From contig JAQFVV010006335.1 of the NCBI GenBank assembly GCA_028023455.1, positions 872,741-936,740 of the forward strand: 64,000 nucleotides of DNA, in the 5' to 3' direction. A program made the position numbers and the translations under genes. Below the pieces are notes generated by a model. The model was not told the DNA's origin. It made no database searches and saw only the letters and a program-made list of their open reading frames with translations. This document shows positions 1 to 12,462 of the stretch, in pieces (within the stretch, counting starts at the first letter, position 1; each line of letters starts with the position of its first letter). Source of the stretch: Epiperipatus broadwayi (lineage: Eukaryota > Onychophora > Udeonychophora > Euonychophora > Peripatidae).

Positions 1-513
1 CTATATAAGCCAGAAACCTACTCTCACTATCCTGATTAGTAGCATTGGCAATGGTGTGTTTCCATCTATTAGAATTTCCACCTTCTTGATCCATTAGATG
101 TATGCCTATCTTTAATCCTCCCATTGATAAGCCACATCAATTATTTATAACAAATCTTTATAAAAGTAAATGGGAACTTCTTTCCATTGCAGATATTCAT
201 TTATGATACTTAGGCTGTACATTTAGCTATTCCTGATTGAAAAACTAGTTGTGTGATCTTAATCCTGGCTTTGTCATTAACTGTATTGCTTTCACCATTG
301 TATTAATATTATCTGATTAATAAAATTCTTATGAAAAAAAGTTTAAAGAAATCATTATATACTTATTAGCATATATAATATCAGAAATGTTGTATAAACC
401 CTGTTATTAATAATATTAATGTTCATATGCAATAGTGCAGCAATGGACATTATTTATGTGAAAGTAATTTATTTAAGGTTAAGATGTATATGATCACCAA
501 TCAGTAAATGATC

Positions 514-520
<7 letters not shown>
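1..520. other. AT-rich unassigned DNA
   Basis: I see no coding frame, RNA gene or clear repeat in this stretch. It ends at the (TA)n tract that borders PLE-1. Confidence 0.5.

Positions 521-555
<35 letters not shown>
521..555. repeat. (TA)n microsatellite bordering PLE-1
   Basis: Uninterrupted TA dinucleotides. The PLE-1 terminal sequence (TTAAAACGAAGATTTGCACG) begins directly at its right edge. The third PLE-1 copy at 48.76 kb ends at (TA)n in the same way. Confidence 0.95.
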
Positions 556-560
<5 letters not shown>

Positions 561-635
561 CGAAGATTTGCACGGGATAAATATATAAAATACATATTTT
601 GCGGGTTCATCCGTGTTAAAAACTTTTAATATCAA

Positions 636-681
636 TATACTGACGTTTCGACTTGGTCACACAAGCCATCCACAGAGTTAT
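636..681 (-). ncRNA. Hammerhead-like motif in PLE-1 3' UTR (degenerate)
   Basis: On the minus strand CTGTGGA is followed by a 6-bp stem GGCTTG/CAAGTC and GAAAC. This resembles the hammerhead core CUGANGA-stem II-GAAA. Position A6 is changed to U, there is an extra base before stem II, and stems I and III are weak. PLEs are known to carry hammerheads in their terminal repeats, so this is probably a decayed one. Confidence 0.4.
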
Positions 682-769
682 AAAAAGGTAGAAAGACGGT
701 TGTAGAGGCGCTACAATCACTGGTTTGAATAAAACATTAAAAATCCCACCAATAGCAAAAATGTTAAAT

Positions 770-2338
770 TTAAGAATATTTTTTAAAGAAATCTTTCCAA
801 ATAGGAGGAAGTTTGCACGTATCATCTCGCTTATTGATACAATCTGGCCTTTTAAGTATCTCAATGGCTTCTCTGATTTTGCATTGGTAGAGATTATCAC
901 ATCTGGATATGATCCTGGTACTAGAAAAATCTATTTTATGACCTGAATCTATAGTATGGAGTGAGAGTGCTGATGATGATGAGTGTTGTTTAACTGCATT
1001 AGCATGCTCATCTCTCCTAACACTGATGCGACGATTACTCATACCTATGTAAGAAGCTTTACAATTTTTACATGAGATTTGATAGACACCATGAGATTCA
1101 AGAGGGATTGAATCCTTAGGCTTGGTTATTATATTGCTGATCTTTTGATGAGCAGAAAATACTGTATCTATATTATAGCATTTTAATATACGTCCGATAC
1201 TGTCTGTAGTTCCTTTTACATATGGAACACAAATCCTAATTGCTGACTTATCATCTTTTTGTTTCCTATTTTGTCTATTTTGGGCTTGAAATAAGGCTTT
1301 TTTTATAAATTTGTAATTATAACTATTTGCTAATAAAACACTATTAATATGATTTATTTCTTCTTTCAGATGTGTGTCATCTGAAAGGTTAATTGCTCTA
1401 TTTAAAAGAGTTTTGGCTACAGAAACTATCTGAGTTGGGTGATGATGAGAATGGAAATGTAAATATCTGTCTGTGTGTGTATCCTTTCTGTAAATAGAAA
1501 AAGATAAACTATTTGGTATTCTGGTGACTAGAACATCAAGAAAAGGGAGTTTTCCATCAGACTCTGTCTCCATTGTAAATTTAATATGAGGATGCATATT
1601 ATTTAAATGTAAGAAAAAATCATCTTATGTATTTTTTCCATGTTGCCATATGACAAAAGTGTCATCTATGTATCTGAGCCAAATGAGAGGTTTTAAAGAT
1701 GATGATTCTAAAGCACGAGTTTCTATATATTCCATGAATAAATCAGCTATTACTCCTGAGATAGGTGAGCCCATAGGAGTACCAAAAACTTGTCTGTAAT
1801 GCTGTCCATTGTATACAAAATATGTATTTAAGAGACAATGTTTAATCAAAGCAATAATATGGTCTGGTAAATTGCAACGTTGTGAGATTATATTTAAAGC
1901 TTCATCAATTGGAATGTTTGTAAACAAAGACACGACATCAAAACTGACCAGAATGTCACTAGCATTAATTTTTAAACTTTTTAAAACAGAAATAAAATGA
2001 AGAGAGTTTTTAATATATGATTTAATAGATGGGATTGTAGGTTTAATGAAATCCGATAAGTATCTAGCTAAAATATGAGTTGGAGAACCTATTGCACTTA
2101 CTATTGGACGAAGAGGGGTATCTGGTTTGTGAATTTTTGGAAGTCCATAAAATTTTGGACAGACACAAGATTTTTCATGAGGGATTATTTTATTTTTTCT
2201 CTCTGTTTCAATAGGTGATTTATTAATAATAGCTTTTGTTGTTTTTTCCAAATATGTAGTATGATCTCTTTTTGATAGTTTATAAGTTTTATCACTAAGC
2301 AGATCTAAAATTTTATTATGGTAAATGTCACGATCCAT
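770..2338 (-). pseudogene. PLE-1 reverse transcriptase / GIY-YIG endonuclease, one internal stop
   Basis: Single-polypeptide PLE enzyme: the RT copies RNA into DNA and the GIY-YIG nuclease is thought to nick the target. In order I see RT fingers (FYGLPKIHKP), palm (SFDVVSLFTNIP), GTPMGSPISG, the catalytic YIDD motif (LRYIDDTF), thumb, then a C-terminal GIY-YIG domain (GVYQISCKNC...SYIGMSNRR) and a tail ending FKKYS. The frame is interrupted once: TTA in the sister copy is TAA here, just above 1624, between the parts 1625-2338 and 770-1597, which are in the same frame. The Met at 2338 is internal; the frame continues upstream to the junction. Family assignment is firm; activity of this copy is unlikely. 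Confidence 0.9.
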
Positions 2339-3614
2339 TACAACTGTGGCATTACCTATTAAATCATATATTAAAAACTCTCTTCATTTTATTTCTGTTT
2401 TAAAAAGTTTAAAAATTAATGCTAATGATATTCTGGTCAGTTTTGATGTCGTGTCTTTGTTTACAAACATTCCAATTGATGAAGCTTTAAATATAATCTC
2501 ACAACGTTGCAATTTACCAGACCATATTATTGCTTTGATTAAACATTGTCTCTTAAATACATATTTTGTATACAATGGACAGCATTACAGACAAGTTTTT
2601 GGTACTCCTATGGGCTCACCTATCTCAGGAGTAATAGCTGATTTATTCATGGAATATCTAGAAACTCGTGCTTTAGAATCATCATCTTTAAAACCTCTCA
2701 TTTGGCTCAGATACATAGATGACACTTTTGTCATATGGCAACATGGAAAAAATACATTAGATGATTTTTTCTTACATTTAAATAATATGCATCCTCATAT
2801 TAAATTTACAATGGAGACAGAGTCTGATGGAAAACTCCCTTTTCTTGATGTTCTAGTCACCAGAACACCAAATAGTTTATCTTTTTCTATTTACAGAAAG
2901 GATACACACACAGACAGATATTTACATTTCCATTCTCATCATCACCCAACTCAGATAGTTTCTGTAGTCAAAACTCTTTTAAATAGAGCAATTAACCTTT
3001 CAGATGACACACATCTGAAAGAAGAAATAAATCATATTAATAGTGTTTTATTAGCAAATAGTTATAATTACAAATTTATAAAAAAAGCCTTATTTCAAGC
3101 CCAAAATAGACAAAATAGGAAACAAAAAGATGATAAGTGAGCTATTAGGATATGTGTTCCATATGTAAAAGGAACTACAGACAGTATCGGACGTATATTA
3201 AAACGCTATAATATAGATACAGCATTTTCTGCTCATCAAAAGATCAGCAATATAATAACCAAGCCTAAGGATTCAATCCCTCTTGAATCTCATGGTGTCT
3301 ATCAAATCTCATGTAAAAATTGTAAAGCTTCTTACATAGGTATGAGTAATCGTCGCATCAGTGTTAGGAGAGATGAGCATGCTAATGCAGTTAAACAACA
3401 CTCATCATCATCAGCACTCTCACTCCATACTATAGATTCAGGTCATAAAATAGATTTTTCTAGTACCAGGATCATAACCAGATGTGATAATCTTTACCAA
3501 TGCAAAATCAGAGAAGCCATTGAGATACTTAAAAGGCCAGATTGTATCAATAAGCGAGATGATACGTGCAAACTTCCTCCTATTTGGAAAAATTTCTTTA
3601 AAAAACATTCTTAA
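2325..3614 (+). pseudogene. PLE-1 reverse transcriptase / GIY-YIG, right (plus) copy, one internal stop
   Basis: Second PLE-1 protein, more 5'-truncated; homology begins around residue IKSYIKN at about 2356, in the RT palm region. It keeps LRYIDDTF and the full GIY-YIG domain. One nonsense change (TGA at 3138-3140, where the left copy has TCA after DDK) splits the reading frame; 3141-3614 continues in the same frame. The residue that is a stop in the left copy is intact here (TTA), so the two copies carry independent lesions. The first residues of the open frame (MSRSITT...) come from the junction, not from the element. Confidence 0.88.
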
Positions 3615-3803
3615 ATTTAACATTTTTGCTATTGGTGGGATTTTTAATGTTTTATTCAAACCAGTGATTGTAGCGCCTCTACAACCGTCTTTCTACCTTT
3701 TTATAACTCTGTGGATGGCTTGTGTGACCAAGTCGAAACGTCAGTATATTGATATTAAAAGTTTTTAACACGGATAAACCCGCAAAATATGTATTTTATA
3801 TAT
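2356..3803 (+). mobile_element. PLE-1 right copy, inverted relative to the left copy
   Basis: Nearly exact reverse complement of 582-2029, forming with it a 3.2-kb palindrome with a spacer of about 330 bp. It ends in ACACGGATAAACCCGCAAAA and then loses the last 30 or so terminal bases found in the left copy and in the copy at 48.7 kb. Confidence 0.88.
3703..3748 (+). ncRNA. Hammerhead-like motif in PLE-1 right copy (degenerate)
   Basis: Mirror copy of the motif at 636-681: CTGTGGA, stem GGCTTG/CAAGTC, then GAAACGTC. The changes from the hammerhead consensus are the same. Confidence 0.4.
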
Positions 3804-5088
3804 ATAAAACAAAACTGAAACAGTCAATTCACCACATAATAAAAAAATATCACATCAATCCAGCTTTCATTTCTCATCCAAACCTTTTCAAGATTTTTTT
3901 ACACAGTCACATGACCAAACAGCCTACAGCAACTCTCTCCAATGAGCACTATCTTCATTACATTATAATAAATACAATTACTAAAATACCTACATTAAAT
4001 ATAATTAATGATTAAACTTATTACAATCCTCTTTTCATAAAATATATATATATACATAAATAGTCTAATAATAATAATAATTCCTTCATTTTATTTTAAA
4101 ATTATAATTCTAAAGTTTCCAATAATCTAACAATCCCCCCCCCCCCTAATTCTACTGAACCTTTAACCATGTTAACACATTTGTTTAAATTTTTTTGAAT
4201 ATACAAAGTTTCATAACATTTTCTTTCCTTATAATTTTTAACATAATTTTAGGTCTGTCTGAGTTATGGGCTGATAGATGGTTGTGATAAGATTAAGCTA
4301 AGGTAAAAAATGTAGTGATAAAAAACAAAAACTTAGAGTATATATATCAAATATAATTTAAAATAGGAATTAATATAATATTACAATTTTAGCCAAAAAA
4401 ACTAAATTTTACTAATTTTTTTCCACAGTCATGTTTTTATCTATTGTTTATAGAAAAAAAATTTAATAAATTTTTGTATTATGGATAATAATATAATGCT
4501 ATATATAAATTTATTTTATTTATAATTAATAGTTTAGCATTAGACAGTATTTAAGAAATTAATAATTTGTATGTAATAAAACAAAATTGAAGATAACTTT
4601 ATATAATTGTATGTGCCACTATTAAATATATATTTGAATATAAACTGTTGTTAGCTAACAACGTCTTTCATTTCTAGTAGAATTTTTAAATTTAATATTA
4701 TAAGTAAACACAAAAACATTATATACATTTAATGTTTATCAAGCAGTCCTTCAGTACATTTGTACCACTTTCATGACTTAATTTAAAAATAATATTAAAT
4801 AAAAAAAAATCACACAATTACAATTTCAACTTTGAATTAGTTAAATACTAGAATTTGAAGGCATGACATGAATAGGAAAAAAAAACATACTCTTCCACCA
4901 TTTCCAATATTTTCCTTCCTCACTCAAATATTGTGTCAGATGTTTATTAATTTCATTTGCATATAATTAGAATGTGGTTGTTCACTATTTATGTAGATTT
5001 GTATTTAATTTTATGAGATTAAATATGACTTTGATTTTATTATATGTATGTCATATTATTATTACTATTTATATAGTACACACACACA
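3804..5088. other. AT-rich unassigned DNA
   Basis: No supported gene. It contains a run of about 10 C at 4133-4145 and scattered short TA tracts. The open frame at 3749-4015 starts in PLE-1 and runs into AT-rich DNA without recognisable motifs. Confidence 0.4.
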
Positions 5089-5109
5089 CACATATATATA
5101 TATATATTA

Positions 5110-5258
5110 TTCGTTTCACAATATATGTAATATACAAATCAATATATATATCAAAATACAGTACAATTTACATAAATTATATTATTTTAGAAGTACTTTT
5201 GACTATACATTTTGTAGTCTTTATCAACTGTATAACATTGAATAATCAAAATGAGACA
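5110..5258 (+). repeat. Inverted fragment of the PLE-2 5' end
   Basis: This segment (…TACATTTTGTAGTCTTTATC…) matches the reverse complement of 6677-6830, the leader of PLE-2. PLE-2 is thus flanked by its own 5' end in inverted orientation, the arrangement also seen for PLE-1 and PLE-3. Confidence 0.75.
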
Positions 5259-5409
5259 ACCTTTAACAATAGTTCAATTCAGATTTCCCACAATTATGTT
5301 ATCATAACATTTGATGACTGGTGATTCATTAACATTTGACGATTTCTTGAAATCAACATAGCCTCTTTTATTTTACGTTTATTATGACAACATTCAATTT
5401 GAATAATTT

Positions 5410-6735
5410 TCACATTGTTATAATCAAATTTAAATCCATATTGATAACATTTATTATGATCAATATAACAGATGATGAAGGTTTATTTATATCTATTCCA
5501 GATTTTTTCTCTTTTTGAATTCTATTATATAAAAGCATATGCTCTTTTATTCTCTTCTCAAACGTACACTTAGATTCACCGATGTATTGTACGCCACATC
5601 CACATATCAATCTATATATAATAGAATTTTGATTAAACCTTGAATTTTGAATTTTAGAGTTATTAAGTAATCTATTTATATTATTTGTAGAGAAAAAAGC
5701 ATTATGAAACAAACCATTATAATTTCTCATAATAAACTTGATCTGCTCATCTGATATAAATGGCATTGAAATCCATTTCATTTTGATATTTTTATTTTTA
5801 ATTTTATTATAGTGTTGATTTCTTTTAAATCCATTAATAATATTAGTAATAGCATTTTTATAATAAACAATTTTCAACTAATCATTAACAAATAAATGTA
5901 CATTTTAAATTTTATCACTAGAATATTTGCACAATTTTTCATTTCAAAATAAGAATGATGTCAATCCAGACAGCTTATGACGTATAGGTACATGTGATTC
6001 ATATGGAATAAAACCTCTAGTTTCAATTGGTTTAATTAACATAAGATAATCCAAACTGTAATCATTAAGTGTAACTTGAATATCCAAGAATTTTATGGAA
6101 TTGTACTTCTCTTTAGTTATAACCCACTTTATATCCTTAATCTCATTTAATTCATTAAATAAATTGATTATTAATTCTTGTTTTCCACTAATAAAAACAT
6201 CATCCATATATCTATGATATACTTTAATTTCTTGATATTTCAATTGTTTTAAAATTTTACTTTCATATGTTGATATAATAAAATTACAAATTTGAGTAAC
6301 AGCAGGAAGACCCATTGGCCAACCAAAATTCATTTTATAATATTCATTGTTAAAATTAACATAAATATTTTTATCAATAAACTGCAATACTTTTATAATA
6401 AAATTTATAATATCAGACTTTACATTTTTTGAAACAAGAGCATTATAAATAATATTAATTGACTCTATTCGATCTATTGATCCATACATTTCATTTATAT
6501 CAAAAGTACAAATTGTGTCATGTAACTCTATATTTATATTCTTAATTTTATCTACAAAATCAAACGATGATGAAACAGTATATTCTCCAAAACCTAAAAT
6601 ATCTTGAAGTAATAATTCAATATATCTACATGTTTGATAATAATATGCACCACCAAAATCAACCATCAATCTCAATGTCTCGTTTTGATTATTCAGTGTT
6701 CTATAGTTGATAAAGACTACAAAATGTATAGTCAA
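5410..6735 (-). pseudogene. PLE-2 reverse transcriptase / GIY-YIG endonuclease, decayed
   Basis: A second, divergent Penelope-like element. The RT part (5944-6735) shows DINEMYGSID, FGWPMGLPAV, the YMDD catalytic box (YHRYMDDVFISG) and KFLDIQVTL. The GIY-YIG part (5410-5877) shows IIYRLICGCGVQYIGES followed by EKRIKEH. Both parts are in one frame, separated by about 66 bases containing three stops. The N-terminal RT region is missing. Protein sequence is clearly different from PLE-1. Confidence 0.85.
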
Positions 6736-6810
6736 AAGTATTTCTATAATAATATAATTTATGTAAATTGTACCATATTTTGATATATATATATATATCG
6801 ATTTGTATAT

Positions 6811-6850
<40 letters not shown>
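6677..6850 (-). repeat. PLE-2 leader and adjacent (TA)n
   Basis: Leader of PLE-2 on the minus strand, repeated in inverted form at 5110-5258. It abuts two TA tracts (about 6786-6801 and 6813-6849). Confidence 0.7.
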
Positions 6851-6851
<1 letters not shown>

Positions 6852-7003
6852 TATCTTATTGTTTACTATATGCATATATATATATATTCTTATTTATTGA
6901 CATATATGTAATTTATGTATGTATTGTTTTAGCCTAATATGACTGGTTGGAATATCTCTTGTGTAGTGCTATCATTTAATGACAGGTAAATAATATATAT
7001 TCT

Positions 7004-7205
<202 letters not shown>

Positions 7206-8131
7206 TATTGTTATTACTATTATTATTAGTACTATTTAATTTACAAAAAATAAAAAAATATTTTAATAGCATAGTAGTTTAAAGAAACTATATACTTTGT
7301 AATTAAGGGAGATTCAGTTTTATTATGTGATGAAATGTGATATACTCCATTTAATGAATTTCTAGATATATCAGTGAAATGTAATGATACTAAAATATGA
7401 TTTCTTAATAATACTGGTTTTATTTTACCAGTATTTATGCATGAACATTATATTTAGAAGAGAGTTCTTAAAAAGTAAACTTTTAATCCTTGTTTGATGG
7501 ATAATGTTATTATATCATATTCATTTGATAGAATACATTTTTTTTCTAACAGACTTTAATGACATTATGAGAGTTACAGTAAACTTTGTCAGTAATATTT
7601 ACTGAAGCAATAAATCTAAAGCTTGTGTGGTTAAAAATGCGAAGGTAGGGACCTCTACAGGTCTTAACCACAAACTTACGCATTGAAAGAAAGGAGGAGT
7701 CGTAAATTTGTTATAAGTAATAATATCAACTCTGTGATTAAAAGTTTTACTTATCACACAAGTTTTGCTTATCTAAAAGAAAATGTTGTAAATAAATAAG
7801 AATAAAGTTATGCTTAGAACATAAATGAATCTAGTTTGTTGTAGCACATTTTTATTAGTAGTCAGAATGCAAAAAAAAATCACAATATATGAGCACTTAG
7901 AAGATCAATTTATTTCTCAGATTATAATTCCTTTACTTCAAAACATAGTTAGATAGCTGACAAATAGATCAAACATTTGATTATAAATTTGATGTTTAAT
8001 CTTTAAAAGATATTGCTATACTTACTAAATTTCAAAAGTTATAAATCATGAAAATGTTTAATTATATTTTTATGGTTTTCCTGTTATTAATGTATAAAAT
8101 TGTCTTAAAGTATATGTAATATATAGAATAT
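7206..8131. other. AT-rich unassigned DNA
   Basis: No coding frame or RNA gene seen. Confidence 0.4.
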
Positions 8132-8690
8132 AATACAATAAAAGTAATGTCACATTATATATGGCTTGCTTTATTAATTATTATAATTTTATCTTTAAGG
8201 CTTTGGCTATGCTGAGGCTATTAAAATATGGTAGGTCTAAATTTAGTTCAGTCCCATAAAGCTATTTAAATTAGATAGCTAGATTTAAAGACATTTTCAT
8301 GTCCGAAAATTTCAGAGTTTCTACTTAAATATATGTTTGAAATAAGTGCTGGGTATTAAGTTTATATTTTAGATCTAGTGTCCGAATATTCTAGCTCTCC
8401 ACTGATGTGAGCCATAAGCTCAAAACCAGTTGGTCTGGAGATGAGACTGTTCTGGATAGAGATTTTAAATATTTTCTCATACCACACATTAATTAAGAGC
8501 TTCTTTGCGCTATTGGTATGCTATCAGTATACAATTATTGTAACTACAAGCTTATAAAAGTAATGTCATGTTATGTATGACTTGCTTTATTAATTATTAT
8601 AATTGTACCTTTAAGGCTTTGGCTATGATGAGGCTATTAAAATATTGTAGATCTGAATTTAGTTCAGTCCCATATAGCTATTTAAGTTAG
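8132..8690 (+). mobile_element. Retrozyme A array, left part (1.3 units of 416 bp)
   Basis: Tandem repeat: CTTGCTTTATTAATTATTAT recurs at 8165 and 8581, a 416-bp period. Each unit carries a hammerhead ribozyme and a second hairpin built around CTGAATTTAGTTCAG. The array is broken at 8691 by LINE-A and resumes at 10346. Size, tandem layout and hammerhead match non-autonomous animal retrozymes, which spread as circular RNA. The naming is inference from structure. Confidence 0.75.
8396..8441 (+). ncRNA. Type I hammerhead ribozyme, retrozyme A copy 1
   Basis: Stem I TCTCCA/TGGAGA (6 bp, perfect), core CTGATG(T), stem II GAGC/GCTC with loop CATAA, then AAAA in place of GAAA, short stem III ACC/GGT with loop AGTT, and the cleavage triplet GTC at 8433-8435. 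Two core changes (A9 to U, G12 to A) suggest this copy is inactive, but the fold is unmistakable. Short stem III is the hallmark of the PLE and retrozyme class. Confidence 0.8.
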
Positions 8691-8755
8691 ATCAATCAAT
8701 CAATCAATAGCAGTCTGTCCAATAGACAGGTCCAGAGAGTAGTCACTACATCAGT

Positions 8756-10345
<1,590 letters not shown>

Positions 10346-10650
10346 GTTTGGAGATTTCTGAGTTTCTACTTAAATATATGTTTAAAATAAGTGCTGAGTT
10401 TTGAGTTTATATTTTAAATCTAGTGTCCGAATATTCTTACTTTCCACTGATGTGAGCCATAAGTTCGAAACCAGTTGGTCTGTAGATGAGAGTGTTCTGG
10501 GTAGAGATTTTAAGTTTTTTCTCATACCACACTTATTAATTAAAAGCTTCTTTGAGCTATTGGTGCACTTTCTGTATTGCATTTTTGTAACTACAAGCTT
10601 ATAAAAGTATTGTCATATTATATATGACTTGCTTTATTAATTATTGCAAT
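10346..10650 (+). mobile_element. Retrozyme A array, right part
   Basis: Continues the unit interrupted at 8690 and runs about 50 bp into a third unit, ending near TTATTAATTATTGCAAT. The distance between the two hammerheads (2045 bp) equals one 416-bp unit plus the LINE. Confidence 0.75.
10441..10486 (+). ncRNA. Type I hammerhead ribozyme, retrozyme A copy 2
   Basis: Stem I TTTCCA/TGTAGA (one mismatch, one wobble), core CTGATGT, stem II GAGC/GTTC with loop CATAA, intact GAAA, stem III ACC/GGT with loop AGTT, triplet GTC at 10478-10480. GAAA is intact here, unlike in copy 1; A9 is still U. Confidence 0.8.
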
Positions 10651-11019
10651 ATATAAAAGAAATATATTCTTAGTTTCAAGAAGGAAAAAATCCTGTTTGT
10701 TTTTATGACAATTATTTATGACTTAATTTAAAAGAAATGTGGATTTTCCTTATGACAAAATAATTAATTGAATTTACATATATATTTGAGCAGAAGACAA
10801 ATGTAATATTATAACATTAAAACTAGGTTATGAAGCAAAAGAAATAATAAACAAAGAAGTGGCAGTACTAAAATAATGGTAAAGAAATAAGAAAAGGTCA
10901 TGCTTCTGAATGAAAACAAAGTCTAAGAACCCCATTTTAGGACAGTGCTTAGAGAAAAGTGAATAGACATTGTGTATGCCAGGCATTGTGGAATAACTAT
11001 TGCCAGAGTCCTTTTAATA

Positions 11020-11110
11020 TGAAGTAAGTCCTGGGAAGATCAACTATCCATGGGCCAGGATATAAGAAATCTATGGGTTCGATCCTGTTTCAACCCCCAG
11101 ATTAGAAGCA
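11020..11110 (+). repeat. Possible tRNA-derived SINE fragment
   Basis: GGGTTCGATCCTG at about 11076 matches a pol III B box (GWTCRANNC). It is followed by CA and TA repeats as a possible tail. I could not place a convincing A box. Confidence 0.3.
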
Positions 11111-11111
11111 A

Positions 11112-11125
<14 letters not shown>

Positions 11126-11170
<45 letters not shown>
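11126..11170. repeat. (CA)n/(TA)n microsatellite
   Basis: CA repeat (from about 11108) running into TA units; it directly borders retrozyme B. Confidence 0.9.
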
Positions 11171-11174
<4 letters not shown>

Positions 11175-11266
11175 CACAGATGGAGCTTTACCAATATATC
11201 TGAACAAGCTTGTGTTTTCATAAATGTCAAAAGAGAATAGAATTCAATATCTCTTTGTTGTCTACA

Positions 11267-11313
11267 CCTTCAGATCAGCTGATTTCAAGCTAATTGGATA
11301 TCATCAGTGAAGG
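11267..11313 (-). ncRNA. Hammerhead ribozyme, retrozyme B inverted copy
   Basis: Stem I CCTTCA/TGAAGG (6 bp, perfect), intact CTGATGA, weak stem II, intact GAAA, stem III ATC/GAT with loop AGCT, triplet ATC. Only stem II is damaged. Confidence 0.75.
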
Positions 11314-11535
11314 GTAGGACTAGAAACTAGATCTAAACACTAACTCTAAGAGTGTTTATGAAACATGCCTCTATCCATTTGCAAGCATGAATTTTTATAC
11401 ACATAATAGCTATATTTTTTGTTAGGCTGAATTTGAAGACATTACGTGTCTAAAAAATTCATGCTTGCAAATGGATAAAGACGTATTTTATAAATGCTCT
11501 TAGAGTTAGTGTTTATATCTAGTTTCTAGTCCCAC

Positions 11536-11582
11536 CCTTCACTGAAGATAGCCAATTAGCTTGAAATCAGCTATTCTGAAAG
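11536..11582 (+). ncRNA. Hammerhead ribozyme, retrozyme B copy 1
   Basis: Core CTGAAGA (fits CUGANGA), stem II AGC/GCT with loop CAATTA, intact GAAA, imperfect stem III, stem I with one mismatch. Confidence 0.7.
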
Positions 11583-11787
11583 TGGAGATAATGAAAGAAA
11601 TATTGAATTCAATTCTCTTTTGACGTTTATGTAAACACAAGCTTGTTCGGAGATATTGGTAAAGCTTCATATGTGATCATTAAATGCAAGCTATAGCAAG
11701 TTACATGATTTATAACTTGTTTTGTTCATTATAAATGTACCCTTGAAGGTTTGTGCAATGATATATATTGCAGAGGCATTTACTATG

Positions 11788-11828
<41 letters not shown>

Positions 11829-12004
11829 CAGAGGCATTTACTATGTGGTGAAACTGAACAGATTTCAGACCCACATAGCGATCTTTTTTGTTAGGATGAA
11901 CTTAAAGACATTATGTGTCTAAAAAAAATTATGCTTACAAATGGATAGAGACATGTTTTATAAACACTTTATAGTTAGTGTTTAGATCTAGTTTTTAGTC
12001 CTAC

Positions 12005-12051
12005 CCTTCACTGATGATAGCCAATTAGTTTGAAATAAGCTGATCTGAAGG
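12005..12051 (+). ncRNA. Hammerhead ribozyme, retrozyme B copy 2
   Basis: Stem I CCTTCA/TGAAGG (perfect), intact CTGATGA at 12011-12017, stem II around loop CAATTA, intact GAAA at 12032, stem III A-T and T-A pairs with one mismatch, triplet ATC at 12043-12045. Confidence 0.75.
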
Positions 12052-12415
12052 TGGAGGCAATGAAAAAGATATTGAATTCTATTCTTTTTTGACATTTATG
12101 TAAACACAAGCTTGTTCAGAGATATTGGTAAAGCTCCATCTGTGATCATAAAATGCAAGCTATAGCAAGTTATGTGATTTTTAACTAGTTTTGTTTATTA
12201 TAAATGTACTCTTGAAGGTTTTTGCAATGATATATATTGCAGAGGCTTTTACTATGTGGTGAAACTGAACTGATTTCAGACCCACATAGCTATTTTTTTT
12301 GTTAGGCTGAATTTGAAGACATTATGTGTCTAAAAAATTCATGCTTGCAAATGAATAGAGACATGTTTTATAAATGCTCTTAGAGTTAGAGTTTAGATCT
12401 AGTTTCTAATCCTAC

Positions 12416-12462
12416 TATTCACTGCTGATAGACATTAGCTTGAAATCAGCTGATGTGAAGGC
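12416..12462 (+). ncRNA. Hammerhead ribozyme, retrozyme B copy 3 (degenerate)
   Basis: Core is CTGCTGA (A6 changed) and stem II is decayed, but GAAA and stem III ATC/GAT with loop AGCT are kept. Confidence 0.6.

Larger units (their letters stand above)
556..2355 (-). mobile_element. Penelope-like element PLE-1, left (minus) copy, 5'-truncated
   Basis: Retroelement copy read on the minus strand. It holds most of the reverse transcriptase, the GIY-YIG endonuclease, the 3' UTR and the 3' terminus at (TA)n. The first recognisable residues are NATVVMDRD, typical of the start of the PLE RT, so only the 5' part is missing. It joins the right copy head to head at about 2355/2356. About 1.45 kb of it (roughly 582-2029) is nearly identical to the reverse complement of 2356-3803. 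Confidence 0.9.

Noticed and set aside
4133-4146. Poly-C run (also near 45215)
   Set aside because: Short homopolymer with no context suggesting function.
5280-5350. Possible hammerhead near the PLE-2 3' end (TTTGATGACTGG…TTGAAATC)
   Set aside because: GATGA and GAAA are present, but the segment between them forms no stem II and stem III cannot be drawn.
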